NCBI GenBank assembly: GCA_010672585.1 | Contig: JAAHGF010000001.1 | Coordinates: 124,001 to 188,000 of the forward strand | DNA: 64,000 nt | Reading direction: 5' to 3' | Source: Okeania sp. SIO1I7 | Lineage (GTDB): Bacteria > Cyanobacteriota > Cyanobacteriia > Cyanobacteriales > Microcoleaceae | Shown: piece after piece, positions 16,447 through 25,603 of the stretch | How the letters are laid out: each line of letters starts with the position of its first letter | How positions within the stretch are numbered: the first letter of the stretch is position 1 | The notes under the pieces: model-generated | What the model was told of the DNA's origin: nothing | The model's input: only the letters and a program-made list of their open reading frames with translations | Databases searched by the model: none | Program-made: the position numbers and the translations under genes

Positions 16447-16844
16447 TATACCAAGCGTGAAAAAAGAATGTTATGAATAATAAGTGCAATAAAAAGATTT
16501 TGCAGGAAATGTCCCTTTGACAAAGCGGTCGTTAGCGTAGCTTCCCGTAGGGTGGGATGGCGAGGTTCCCTCGCTGTCCGACCATCGACCAAGAGAGCGG
16601 TGCGACCCCGCGACGACGTCAGCTCGCTTGCGGTCAGATCCAGCGTCGGCATCAGACGCAAGGGAATGCTGACCAAGAGAGGGAAAGCGCACCAAGAGAA
16701 AAAGAGAATTTACGACCTGAAAACTGTTATTAAATCTATTCCCATACGACTCCTGAATTGCAGGATTGCTGTTTGCGGAGCATTCCGTAGGAAATTCTAA
16801 GAAATACCCTAGCTATTTGTAGCAAACATTTATCAAATTGGTAT
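16447..16844. repeat. MITE-like repeat, family A, copy 1 (long form)
   Basis: Ends 'tataccaagcgtgaaaaaag' and 'caaattggtatta' are imperfect inverted repeats. Subterminal 'tgcaataaaaag' and 'ctagctatttgtagcaaac' are shared with copies at 27656-27900, 39475-39672 and 62871-63109. This copy carries about 160 bp of extra GC-rich cargo (16530-16690) related to the 'aagcggtcg' repeats. Reading frames through it are not genes. Confidence 0.75.
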
Positions 16845-16985
16845 TATATGATGTCCGGATAATTAGTGATCAAAAAACTTTCTCCTTCTTCTCCTGTTCT
16901 TCTTTCTTCCCTCCTGACTCCTGTCTCCTGTCTCCTGTCTCCTCCGTCATTATTTATTTATAACTGTTCAACCGGACATGATATT
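16845..16985. repeat. MITE-like repeat, family B, copy 1
   Basis: Ends 'atgatgtccggataattagt' and 'tgttcaaccggacatgatat' are inverted repeats. The interior is a variable C/T-rich 'ctcctgtctcctg' tract. It abuts family A directly. Further copies at 21313, 35145, 45761 and 54954. Confidence 0.7.
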
Positions 16986-17069
16986 AGATGTGAGAATTTT
17001 ATTGCTTCAGTGTTTCCCACTCCCTTTTCCCTGTCCCCTGTTCCCTATTCCCTCGCGTAGCGCTATATC

Positions 17070-17231
17070 AAAAAATATGAGTAACGGTCCTGACCGTTCT
17101 GCTAAACTTACCCAAACTTACCCATGACTGATTGCATGAGCTTTGGAGCTAGCTTCCTGTCTCACAGAAGACCACTGACCGCAGTCTGCAACTTATCTTC
17201 TCCACAGGCTTAAAATCGGTGAGAACTTCAC
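17070..17231 (-). ncRNA. Presumed right end and guide-RNA (omega-RNA) region of the TnpB element
   Basis: TnpB omega-RNAs overlap the 3' end of tnpB and run to the transposon right end. Downstream of this tnpB the minus strand has 'GGAAGCTAGCTCCAAAGC', a repeated 'GGGTAAGTTT', and a terminal perfect hairpin AACGGTC/GACCGTT (about 17083-17098). The layout fits; the exact end and the guide are not determinable from one copy. Confidence 0.45.
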
Positions 17232-18302
17232 CTACTTATTCACATAGTTTTCTAGGTTGACAGCAGCATTAAAGTCTCTGTCAGCTTGAAATCCACAGTT
17301 AGCACAATTATAAGTTCTCACACTCAATGGCATTTTCTGTTTGTGCCCACAGTGAGAACATATCTGAGAACTTGGATAAAATCTAGGAGCTATCACTAGC
17401 TGGCTTCCATACCACTCACACTTGTATGTCAGTTGACGCTTGAACTCATAAAAGCCACAGTCTGCTATGGCACTTGCTAGTTTATGATTTTTGAGCATTC
17501 CATTGACATTCAAATCTTCTATCACTATGGTGCTGTGGTTTTTAGCTAACCATGTCGTGAGTTTATGTAGTACATCTGCTCTGATATCAGCTACTTTTTT
17601 GTGAGCTTTAGCTAATCTTTTTACGGCTTTGGCTCTATTTTTTGACCCAGGCTCTTTTTTCTGGACACGTCGTTGATAACGAGTTAGTCGTTTTTTGGTT
17701 TGTTTGTAGGCTTTGACGTTAGCGTAGGTTGTTCCATCGCTACAAGTTACTAGGGCATTTATACCTACATCTACACCGATAATAGCCCGTTTTTTGGTCA
17801 TAGGTTTGGGCTGACATTCATCATACTTAAAACTAATGTACCAGTCACCTGCCCCCTTGGATATTCTCACATTTTTGACTGGTACAGATGGTAAAATTTC
17901 ATAAGTTTTTACTATTCCTATTCTTGGTAGTTTGATGTAGTTTCCTCTCAGGATTTTGATACTTCCTTCTAAATAGAAACTGTCTTTTTTCCCTTTTTTC
18001 TTAAAGACCGGAAACCCACATTTAGGAATAGTTAAAAAGTTTTTCAATGCCCTTTCTAAGTCTCTTAAAGCTTGTTGAGGGGCACATTTTGATACTTCAT
18101 AATACCAAGAATTTTCACTTTTAACTTCAGCTACCAAACGCTTATGTAAAGTGATAGAACTAGGCCGTTTCTTAGTCTCTTCGTACTCAGCAATACAAGT
18201 CGCTAATCCCCAGTTATAAGCATGACGAGCCACACCTGCGTGTTTGGCAAGTATCGTCTTTTGTTTATTGTTAACTTTTAATTTGGTTTTGATTGATTGC
18301 AT
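17232..18302 (-). CDS. tnpB: TnpB / IS200-IS605 OrfB RNA-guided nuclease
   Basis: RuvC-type nuclease that with its omega-RNA cuts DNA next to a transposon-adjacent motif, helping the element persist. RuvC residues are all present: Asp178 in 'IIGVDVGINALVT', Glu262 in 'IVIEDLNVNGML', Asp343 in 'DRDFNAAVNL'. The zinc finger Cys315/318/333/336 is intact ('CSHCGH' and 'CANCGF'). The N-terminal helix-turn-helix region 'HAGVARHAYNWGLATCI' matches the family. At 356 aa it is slightly short but complete. No tnpA lies beside it, so this is a TnpB-only element that would need a transposase in trans. Confidence 0.93.
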   Translation of the reverse strand: MQSIKTKLKVNNKQKTILAKHAGVARHAYNWGLATCIAEYEETKKRPSSITLHKRLVAEVKSENSWYYEVSKCAPQQALRDLERALKNFLTIPKCGFPVFKKKGKKDSFYLEGSIKILRGNYIKLPRIGIVKTYEILPSVPVKNVRISKGAGDWYISFKYDECQPKPMTKKRAIIGVDVGINALVTCSDGTTYANVKAYKQTKKRLTRYQRRVQKKEPGSKNRAKAVKRLAKAHKKVADIRADVLHKLTTWLAKNHSTIVIEDLNVNGMLKNHKLASAIADCGFYEFKRQLTYKCEWYGSQLVIAPRFYPSSQICSHCGHKQKMPLSVRTYNCANCGFQADRDFNAAVNLENYVNK

Positions 18303-18410
18303 TTGAACTGGTAAGCCATGAAAAAAAAGTCTTTGATAATTATAAGATGAATGAGTGTATGATAGCAGATAATCAGGAGCTTTTTAATATTTATTAATAT
18401 TTGTCTAACT

Positions 18411-19052
18411 TTGTCCAATTATTCGGCTTCAGTAGTTAGCCCTAACCTTAAATATCCAATACCTCATCAAACTCGATTAGTCTATTTAAAGAACATTATT
18501 AAAAATCCCAACATCATTGTCGGAGACTATACTTACTACGACGATTTTGAGAATCCAGAGAATTTTGAGCGTAATGTTCTCTATCATTTTGATTTTATTG
18601 GAGATAAATTAATTATTGGTAAATTTTGCTCTATTGCCTCTGATGTCAAGTTTATTATGAATGGAGGAAATCATCGTACTGACTGGTTTACAAATTATCC
18701 TTTTCCTGTGTTTGGAGAAGGGTGGGAAAAAGCAATGCCAGACTCGTGGCCAGACAAAGGAAATACAATTATTGATAATGATGTTTGGATTGGTTATGGA
18801 GCGATAATTATGCCTGGTATTCAAGTAGGAAATGGGGCAATTATAGCGACAAATTCTGTGGTGACAAAAAATGTTGAACCATACAGTATTGTTGGTGGAA
18901 ATCCTGCTAAAGAAATTCGTAAAAGATTTGAGGAAGCGATTATTAAAGAGTTGCTAGAAATTAAATGGTGGGATTGGGAAATTGAGAAAATTACTCGTAA
19001 TTTACAGGCAATTTGTGGATCGGATATTAGTGAATTGCGTGAGGCTGTTTGA
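18411..19052 (+). CDS. CatB/Vat-type xenobiotic O-acetyltransferase
   Basis: Left-handed beta-helix acetyltransferase that uses acetyl-CoA; relatives inactivate streptogramin A or chloramphenicol, others modify sugars. Hexapeptide repeats are clear ('GKFCSIASDVKFIM', 'DNDVWIGYGAIIMPGIQVGN', 'GAIIATNSVVTKN'). The catalytic-type His88 lies in 'NGGNHRTDWF', and 'GGNPAKEIRKRF' closes the helix. At 213 aa it is full length. No ATG occurs before residue 83, so the TTG at 18411 is taken as start; an upstream AGGAGC is too distant to support it. It lies just beyond the TnpB left end. Actual substrate unknown; resistance should not be assumed. Confidence 0.85.
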   Translation: MSNYSASVVSPNLKYPIPHQTRLVYLKNIIKNPNIIVGDYTYYDDFENPENFERNVLYHFDFIGDKLIIGKFCSIASDVKFIMNGGNHRTDWFTNYPFPVFGEGWEKAMPDSWPDKGNTIIDNDVWIGYGAIIMPGIQVGNGAIIATNSVVTKNVEPYSIVGGNPAKEIRKRFEEAIIKELLEIKWWDWEIEKITRNLQAICGSDISELREAV

Positions 19053-19153
19053 ACTGTATTTGGTAGTTATTTAAGAAGAGAATGTCAATGTGTATGATTA
19101 CCATTCCATTGTATAATTCTTAATAAGAAATTACTTGATAAAAAGGAATCAAA

Positions 19154-19624
19154 ATGACAGAAAAAATTCCAGAAGTTACTATCTATACTGATGGTGCTTG
19201 TAGTGGCAATCCTGGACCTGGTGGGTATGGTGTTGTGATTATTACTGATCGACAGCGCCAAGAATTATCTGGTGGTTATAAGTTAACTACTAATAACCGC
19301 ATGGAATTAATGGCAGCAATACTAGGACTTCAAACTCTAGAATCTGCTTGTAATGTTACTCTTTATACTGACTCTAAATATATAGTTGATGCCATTACTA
19401 AAGGTTGGGCAAAACGCTGGCGAGCTAATGACTGGAAACGGAATAAAAAAGATAAAGCAATGAATCCGGATCTATGGGAAAAATTATTAGATTTGTGTAA
19501 CAAACATCAAGTGGAGTTTTCTTGGGTGCGCGGTCATTCTGGTAATATAGAAAATGAGCGATGTGATAAGTTAGCAGTGCAAGCATCACAACAACCAAAT
19601 TTACCGCCAGACTCTGGTTATTAA
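19154..19624 (+). CDS. rnhA: Ribonuclease HI
   Basis: Cleaves the RNA strand of RNA-DNA hybrids during replication and R-loop removal. The catalytic set is complete: Asp13 ('[16 protein letters not shown]'), Glu51 ('NNRMELMAA'), Asp73 ('LYTDSKYI'), His128 ('VRGHSGN') and Asp138 ('ERCDKLA'). The basic handle '[17 protein letters not shown]' is present, as in E. coli RNase HI. Length 156 aa is standard. A -10-like TATAAT at about 19114 and AAGGA before the ATG suggest its own promoter. Confidence 0.96.
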   Translation: MTEKIPEVTIYTDGACSGNPGPGGYGVVIITDRQRQELSGGYKLTTNNRMELMAAILGLQTLESACNVTLYTDSKYIVDAITKGWAKRWRANDWKRNKKDKAMNPDLWEKLLDLCNKHQVEFSWVRGHSGNIENERCDKLAVQASQQPNLPPDSGY

Positions 19625-20280
19625 AATATTACTGATGTGCAGTAGGGGGGACTGCTTACCCCAAACTCATTCTTCAAGCTGCACCTTAGACATAAATTCT
19701 GGTACTCACTAAATACCAAGATTTAACCGAAAAACAAAACTAACACCAGACCTCTCTGTTATAAGGCGATCGCTAAGTTTTTTTTATTCTTTAAAAAACC
19801 GACTTTAAGCCTTAATTATTCGGCAATATCAAGTCCTATCAATAGGAAATTATTTGAAGTTTTTAGCAAGAAAATATTTCTGAGATAAGAAATATTATTT
19901 TGATAATTATCTATTTACATAATATTGAATTTTACTATAAACAAATATTAGCACATAATTTTAATATTGGCATTGATTTATTTCAAAAAATAACTATTCA
20001 AAAAATGTCTGAAAACTGATGATAAAAACTGTTATTATCTGGTTTTTTATTGACATACTCAGCAATGCACTACAATCTGCTGATTTCCGGCATATTTATA
20101 TTATAGATGGGCGATTGCTAACATTTTTAATTATAATTATTAATTTTAGAGCTGACAAATAATAGTTATTTATCTATTGTGATTTTTTTATCTATTGATA
20201 ATAATATTCATTGCTGATTAAAAGTGAAAAAAACTTGATATTACTTGTTTATTCTTCCACCTTCATTATTATTTCTCAAT
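19625..20280. other. AT-rich intergenic, no gene seen
   Basis: About 650 bp of very AT-rich DNA. There is a small 'ggggggactgcttacccc' palindrome after rnhA and one HIP1 core near 19768; no ORF with coding character and no recognisable repeat family. Confidence 0.5.
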
Positions 20281-20283
20281 AAC

Positions 20284-20311
20284 TTGACATTTATTACTTT
20301 CCTTGTATAAT
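20284..20311 (+). promoter_or_regulatory. Sigma-70-type promoter of the binding-protein gene
   Basis: TTGACA (20284-20289) and TATAAT (20306-20311) match both consensus hexamers exactly with a 16-bp spacer. This would give a leader of about 75 nt before the ATG at 20395. Confidence 0.7.
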
Positions 20312-20394
20312 TATTGAGTGTCTCATTATCTGTGAGAAAAATGCACAATATTTAGATCGAGAAAGATATTAATGATTTTAATGCGAGGTAAAAT

Positions 20395-21270
20395 ATGAAT
20401 AACAAACTAATTATTATCATATTTAGTATTATATTTTCTTTAATCAATCCTGGGGTTGCTCAGTCGCAAGAAGTATTACAAGAAATTCAACAAACTGGTG
20501 TACTGAAAGTCGGAATGAGAAAAGATGCCGCTCCTTTTGGTTATGTTTCTGGTGGTAACTGGGAAGGAATTTGCATAGAATTAATGAATGGATTTAAAGA
20601 AGATTTAGAAGCAAAATTAAACAGAACTATTAGCATAGAAAAATTAGAAACTATTCTTGATGAAGATTCAGAACAAGGTCGTCATGGCAGCGTAGCTAAT
20701 CAGCGAGTTCATCTAGAATGTGGTCCTAATACTATTAGAAAAAATCCACCAACAGGGGTCATTTATTCTGAAAGTTTCTTCACCACTGGCACATATTTAA
20801 TGATGAAGCAAGACAGAAGATTAACAGTTAATCCTGATGGATTTATGGAAGGAATTTTAATCGGCGTTTTGAATGATTCTCTAACACAAAAATTTATTGA
20901 TAGTCGATACCAAATGGCAGATCAAAAGGTTTATCCAGGAGCATCAGGCAGAGCTGCTGCTGTTAAAGATGCTATTGCAGGTACAATAGATGCCTTTGCT
21001 AGTGATGGCATTTTGTTAGAAGGAGAAGCTTTCCGGGAAGGATTAAAGGAAACTCAATATTCAATAGAGCCAAATCGACCACTTACCTGTATTTCCTATG
21101 GCATGATTTTACCCACCAATGATTCAGAGTGGGAAAAAACGGTCAATGAATATATTCGCGTTAAAGTTCCCATTAGTCGAACCATAGAGATTTTAACTAA
21201 ATTAACAGGAGAAAAATCTCCATTGATAAGTTCGACTATTTCTGCTTTTGGTAAATGTAGTGGGTTATAA
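20395..21270 (+). CDS. Periplasmic solute-binding protein, family 3 (amino-acid type)
   Basis: Exported receptor of an ABC-type amino-acid uptake system or related sensor. A signal peptide (1-22, 'IIIIFSIIFSLINPGVAQS') is followed by the family-3 opening 'IQQTGVLKVGMRKDAAPFGY'. The ligand-contact region 'RVHLECGPNTIRKNPPTGV' and 'VKDAIAGTIDAFASDGILLE' are typical. At 291 aa it is normal. No permease or ATPase gene adjoins it, so it is an orphan that must pair with a transporter elsewhere. A consensus promoter lies 84 bp upstream; GAGGT precedes the ATG. Confidence 0.86.
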   Translation: MNNKLIIIIFSIIFSLINPGVAQSQEVLQEIQQTGVLKVGMRKDAAPFGYVSGGNWEGICIELMNGFKEDLEAKLNRTISIEKLETILDEDSEQGRHGSVANQRVHLECGPNTIRKNPPTGVIYSESFFTTGTYLMMKQDRRLTVNPDGFMEGILIGVLNDSLTQKFIDSRYQMADQKVYPGASGRAAAVKDAIAGTIDAFASDGILLEGEAFREGLKETQYSIEPNRPLTCISYGMILPTNDSEWEKTVNEYIRVKVPISRTIEILTKLTGEKSPLISSTISAFGKCSGL

Positions 21271-21312
21271 AAAAAAGGAAAAAGGAAGAAGGAATAAGGA
21301 AATTGGGGGGTA

Positions 21313-21441
21313 ATATCATGTCCGGTTGAATATTTATAAATAAGATAGTAGGGAGCGGGGAGCAGGAAGCAGGGAAAATAGTGATATTTGCCCTGTGTAA
21401 GAGGATAGGTTTTTTCGTAACTAATTATCTGGACTTGATAT
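21313..21441. repeat. MITE-like repeat, family B, copy 2
   Basis: Left end 'atatcatgtccggttgaata' and right end 'taattatctggacttgatat'. The interior has 'gggagcggggagcaggaagc'. Confidence 0.65.
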
Positions 21442-21576
21442 AAATTTTGTCTGTCTACTTACAAAATTAAATGCAAAATCACTCTTAAAAAAAAATCTCC
21501 AGACTATCCTGACTCCTTCTCTTCAAAATTAGATTCATTTACCGAATAATTAACTAATTAATAATTAAATAATTCT

Positions 21577-21740
21577 GGTTTAAAGCCTCCCCTTTTAAGG
21601 GGAAAAAAGCGGTCGAGAGATGGCGAGGTCTCGGAGCCATATCCAATCGACCAAGAGAAGAAATAATATTTCCTTATATTCAATTCCGTAGCGGTTTTAA
21701 CCAGAGGTAATTATCAATTATCCATTATCAATTATCCATT
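21577..21740. repeat. Interspersed repeat, family E, copy 1
   Basis: Carries the palindrome 'cctccccttttaaggggaa', then 'aaaaagcggtcga', 'tcgaccaagagaa' and 'agaggtaattat'. Related blocks lie at 23401, 42141 and 60290. The 'aagcggtcg' to 'cgaccaagaga' pair is an inner inverted repeat. Confidence 0.65.
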
Positions 21741-21899
21741 AATGAAGAGCGGGTATTTACTAAGTTTTTCAGAAAATTTTTAGATTTCTGTCTCGACTCA
21801 CTACCCTATAAATTATAAATTGATTATCTGATAACGAGCAAAAAGTTCATTTAGCTTCTAAACTAGATTCAGCAATCTATATATATAGGAGGGTTAGCT

Positions 21900-23306
21900 T
21901 TGACTGAAGATAATAACTATTCATCCCCTTCCATAGCTACTATTTCTCGTCAAGAATTACGGGAGTTAGTTCGATCGCAACTTCAAGCTCTGCTAGAACA
22001 AGATAACTTATCTGGAGCTAAAGCGATGTTAGTTCCTGTACAACCGGCTGATATTGCCGAAGCGATCGAAGGTTTACCAGAAACAATGCAAGTCATAGCA
22101 TTTCGCTTGCTTTCTAAACGTGAAGCGATCGAAGTTTATGAACAATTAGACTCCAGCGTACAACAGTCTCTGTGCGAAAAATTCAAACGTCAAGAAGTCA
22201 TAGATATTGTTGATAAAATGTCACCTGACGACCGTGCTAAACTCTTTGAAGAATTACCCGCAGCTGTTGTCAGGCGTTTATTAGGTCAACTTAGCCCTGC
22301 TGAACGCCAAGCTACAGCGCAACTTCTGGGTTACAACTCCGGAACCGCAGGACGGATAATGACTCCGGAATACATCTCCCTCAAAGAAGAATATACAGTT
22401 TCTCAAAGTTTAGAACGTATTCGTTCATTAGCTCACGTTACTGAAACAGTTTATTCTCTATATGTGACTGACACTAACCGTCATCTCACAGGTATTCTGT
22501 CGTTGCGAGATTTAGTCACTTCTCAACTAAACCAAACTATCAGCGACATTATGAGTCGTGATTTTGTCTGCGTGCAAACTGGTACTGACCAAGAAGAAGT
22601 TGCTCGTATTATTCAGCGTTACGACTTTCTGGCAATACCAGTAGTAGATAGCGAACAACGACTGGTGGGTATCATTACCATTGATGATGTTCTCGATATT
22701 TTGGAACAGGAAACCACCGAAGATATTTATGCTTTAGGTGGGGTGCAGTCTGAAGGTGATAACTATTTCCAGGTAAATCTATTTACTGCTGCTCGTAGAA
22801 GAGTGGTCTGGTTATTTGTGTTACTGCTGACAAATAGTGTGACGGGTGGAATTATTACAGCACAAGAAGATATTCTGCAAAAAGTAGTTGCTTTAGCAGC
22901 GTTTATTCCATTGTTGACTGGTACTGGAGGGAATGTGGGAGCGCAATCTTCGACTGTTGTGATTAGGGGTATGAATACCGATGAAATCTGGAAAATTGGG
23001 CCGTTGAAAGTGATTCTCCGTGAAGCTGCTGCTGGTGCAATACTTGGGAGTGTTCTCGGTTTGTTAGCAACAATTTGGGCTTTGGTATTTATTGTCAAGG
23101 GTAATTTAGAAGTGTCAGTAACGGTGGGTATAAGTTTGCTGGCAATCTCAATTTTGGCTTCTGTTGCTGGTTCGTCTTTGCCATTCCTGTTTCGTTCATT
23201 TGGGTTAGACCCTGCCTTAATGTCAGCACCTTTTATTACTACTGCTGTGGATGTTCTCGGTGTTTTGATTTATTTCAACTTGGCACGAGTAATTTTACAA
23301 ATATGA
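21900..23306 (+). CDS. mgtE: Magnesium transporter MgtE
   Basis: Mg2+ channel/transporter of the inner membrane, gated by cytosolic Mg2+. Domains in order: acidic N-domain of MgtE helical repeats (about 25-130, 'LEQDNLSGAKAMLVPVQPAD'), paired CBS domains (about 145-270, 'LRDLVTSQLNQTISDIMSRD', 'IIQRYDFLAIPVVDSEQRLV'), the connecting helix, then five membrane segments from about 290 on. The pore-region 'PLLTGTGGNVGAQSSTVVIR' is intact. At 468 aa it is full length. A TTG start at 21900 is chosen because AGGAGGG lies 5-11 bp upstream and the N-terminus then matches the family. Confidence 0.95.
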   Translation: MTEDNNYSSPSIATISRQELRELVRSQLQALLEQDNLSGAKAMLVPVQPADIAEAIEGLPETMQVIAFRLLSKREAIEVYEQLDSSVQQSLCEKFKRQEVIDIVDKMSPDDRAKLFEELPAAVVRRLLGQLSPAERQATAQLLGYNSGTAGRIMTPEYISLKEEYTVSQSLERIRSLAHVTETVYSLYVTDTNRHLTGILSLRDLVTSQLNQTISDIMSRDFVCVQTGTDQEEVARIIQRYDFLAIPVVDSEQRLVGIITIDDVLDILEQETTEDIYALGGVQSEGDNYFQVNLFTAARRRVVWLFVLLLTNSVTGGIITAQEDILQKVVALAAFIPLLTGTGGNVGAQSSTVVIRGMNTDEIWKIGPLKVILREAAAGAILGSVLGLLATIWALVFIVKGNLEVSVTVGISLLAISILASVAGSSLPFLFRSFGLDPALMSAPFITTAVDVLGVLIYFNLARVILQI

Positions 23307-23400
23307 AAGAATTTATAGAGGAGTCAGGAGGACCGAGTCAGGAGTCAGAATGAAACCAGGAGTCAGACAGATTTATAATGCCCAAATTACCGAGAAATTG

Positions 23401-23575
23401 TGGTTTAAAGCCTCCCCTTTTAAGGGGAAAAAAGCGGTCGTTTGCGGAGCAGTCCGTTAGGATGGGATGGCGTTTTGCTCCGCAACATATAAAGCGGAGC
23501 GGCTCTGTCAAGAGCGGGTCTCCTCTTCTTTTCAAGGAGAGGTAATTATTAATTATTAATTATTAATTATTAATT
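23401..23575. repeat. Interspersed repeat, family E, copy 2
   Basis: 'tggtttaaagcctccccttt', 'aaaaagcggtcg', 'ggtctcctcttcttttcaag' and a terminal (attaatt)n run. Located directly upstream of the first GTPase-like gene. Confidence 0.6.
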
Positions 23576-23619
23576 GTTGAACGGAATTCATACATTATCT
23601 TTAACTTCTTAACTCTAAA

Positions 23620-24363
23620 ATGGGAGTAGTTTATATAGGCGATCGCGCCGTCGGCAAAACTCATTTAGCCTTAGAATTGGCCAATCCCCAAGGAAATTAT
23701 GTCCAGGTTTCTTTGGTCAATCAAAATTATCAAAATCTCGAGGCAAATTTACTTAATTTAGATGGCACTGCTAAACCTACTCAAAGTATTGAAAAGCGTT
23801 CTTTGGATGTGAAAGTTAGACTTTCTACTGGTATTAGTAAAGTTCTTGTAGATTGGATAGATTCTCCCGGGGAATTATTTCGTAGGTCATGGCAATCTGA
23901 GCATATTAATGAATGGCAAGATTTTAAAGAAACAGTGGGTAAAAGTGAAGGGATTTTTTTAATTGTTCCTCCCTATCGAGAAATTTTGCAGCCTCATATT
24001 AACCAGGAAAATTATATTACTCAGCAACAATGGTGCAATAGATTTAATCGTTGGACTGACTTTTTTATTTATGATTGTCCTCAAGCTCGACGTATTGTAA
24101 TATGTCTGAATAAAGCTGATTTAATTGACTGTAATCTTGAGCAAGAAATTTCTAAATTGGCTTATTTACCTCATGGTTCTACTATGAATTGGCTACAACG
24201 TCACAATTATGTGGTTAATAGTTATTTTTTACCACTAAAACAACAGTTAGAACAAATAAATAGCAGTCGTTCTGGTTTATCTGTTCGGTGTTTTATTACC
24301 AGTATTTATCACCGTAGTTTATTAGAATTACCTTGGATTTATTTAGCTAGTTATTTAGCTTAA
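23620..24363 (+). CDS. P-loop GTPase-like protein 1
   Basis: Soluble 247-aa nucleotide-binding protein. The P-loop 'GDRAVGKTH' is at 7-15, a Walker-B/G3-like 'VDWIDSPGELF' at 77-87, and a canonical G4 'LNKADLI' at 163-169 that points to guanine specificity. No membrane segment. It is the first of three P-loop genes in a row on the same strand. The other two share a C-terminal 'W.P.G.VSP.YW' motif that this one lacks. I associate the set, from memory, with bacterial 'double-GTPase' (DO-GTPase) families that partner with GTPase-associated proteins in proposed conflict or signalling systems. Partner and trigger unknown. Confidence 0.7.
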   Translation: MGVVYIGDRAVGKTHLALELANPQGNYVQVSLVNQNYQNLEANLLNLDGTAKPTQSIEKRSLDVKVRLSTGISKVLVDWIDSPGELFRRSWQSEHINEWQDFKETVGKSEGIFLIVPPYREILQPHINQENYITQQQWCNRFNRWTDFFIYDCPQARRIVICLNKADLIDCNLEQEISKLAYLPHGSTMNWLQRHNYVVNSYFLPLKQQLEQINSSRSGLSVRCFITSIYHRSLLELPWIYLASYLA

Positions 24364-24365
24364 AA

Positions 24366-25260
24366 GAAGGAAGAAGGAAGAAGGAAGAAGGAAGAGGGAA
24401 GAAAGAAGTAAAAAGTATAGCTAGTGGGAGCATCTTGCTCCCGTTCTAAAAATCAGAAAGAAACAAGAAGGCAAGAGTTAAAGTTTTGTCATTGCATTGA
24501 GTTAGATATTTCCTTTTGTCAAACAAGCAAGTTAAATTAATCAAAGGAAGAAGAAAGAAGTAAAAAGTATAGCTAGTGGGAGCATCTTGCTCCCGTTCTA
24601 AAAATCAGAAAGAAACAAGAAGGCAAGAGTTAAAGTTTTGTCATTGCATTGAGTTAGATATTTCCTTTTGTCAAACAAGCAAGTTAAATTAATCAAAGGA
24701 AGAAGAAAGAAGTAAAAAGTATAGCTAGTGGGAGCATCTTGCTCCCGTTCTAAAAATCAGAAAGAAACAAGAAGGCAAGAGTTAAAGTTTTGTCATTGCA
24801 TTGAGTTAGATATTTCCTTTTGTCAAACAAGCAAGTTAAATTAATCAAAGGAAGAAGAAAGAAGTAAAAAGTATAGCTAGTGGGAGCATCTTGCTCCCGT
24901 TCTAAAAATCAGAAAGAAACAAGAAGGCAAGAGTTAAAGTTTTGTCATTGCATTGAGTTAGATATTTCCTTTTGTCAAACAAGCAAGTTAAATTAATCAA
25001 AGGAAGAAGAAAGAAGTAAAAAGTATAGCTAGTGGGAGCATCTTGCTCCCGTTCTAAAAATCAGAAAGAAACAAGAAGGCAAGAGTTAAAGTTTTGTCAT
25101 TGCATTGAGTTAGATATTTCCTTTTGTCAAACAAGCAAGTTAAATTAATCAAAGGAAGAAGAAAGAAGTAAAAAGTATAGCTAGTGGGAGCATCTTGCTC
25201 CCGTTCTAAAAATCAGAAAGAAACAAGAAGACAAGAGTCAAAGTTTTGTCCTTAAGTTTG
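24366..25260. repeat. 152-bp tandem array, about 5.5 near-identical units
   Basis: The anchor 'tatagctagtgggagcatct' occurs at 24416, 24568, 24720, 24872, 25024 and 25176, an exact 152-bp period. Units are almost identical; the last decays after 'caagaagacaagag'. Each has a perfect hairpin GGGAGCA-tct-TGCTCCC. A heptamer (GAAGAAG)n tract precedes the array. No ORF spans it. It fills the gap between GTPase-like genes 1 and 2. Identity between units means recent amplification or active homogenisation; copy number is likely to vary between strains or in the assembly. Confidence 0.92.
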
Positions 25261-25429
25261 ATATTTTTGTAAGCATTCAGCCATCAGCTAGCCTCTTTCA
25301 GAGGAACTGCGTTAACAGCTATCAGCTATGAGTTGTTAGCTAATTATCAGCTCAAAATAGGAATTAGTCTCCAAGGAGAATTAAAACTTATCAAAAAAAT
25401 GTCTTCAGCTAACCTTAGTAATTTCTTGA

Positions 25430-25570
25430 ATATGTTCATGTATCTGTTTGCGCAGCATGACCTAGGAAATGCTGAATGCTGAATGCTGAATGCTTACATA
25501 TTTTTTGTCAAATAAGCAAGTTAAATTAATTAATAGTAAAGTAAGCATTCCGCAGGAAATGCTTACAATT
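25430..25570. repeat. Palindromic repeats of the gcatttcctgcggaatgc type
   Basis: 'gtaagcattccgcaggaaat' running into 'gcttac' at 25539-25564 is a near-perfect palindrome, and 'gctgaatgctgaatgctgaa' is a short tandem. Relatives occur at 39738, 41851 and 60525. A further partial copy of the array sequence ('gtcaaataagcaagttaaat') lies at about 25507. Confidence 0.6.
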
Positions 25571-25603
25571 AACCAATAGTAATAGAGAGATTTAATCAAA
25601 AAA

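Noticed and set aside
16446-16800. Several overlapping ORFs on both strands
   Set aside because: They all lie within the family A repeat and its GC-rich cargo and have no family signal.
18411-19052. Antibiotic-resistance gene
   Set aside because: The fold and catalytic His fit Vat/CatB enzymes, but many chromosomal homologues act on other substrates; resistance cannot be claimed from sequence alone.
24366-25260. CRISPR array
   Set aside because: The units are 152 bp and nearly identical throughout; there is no alternation of short repeats with unique spacers.
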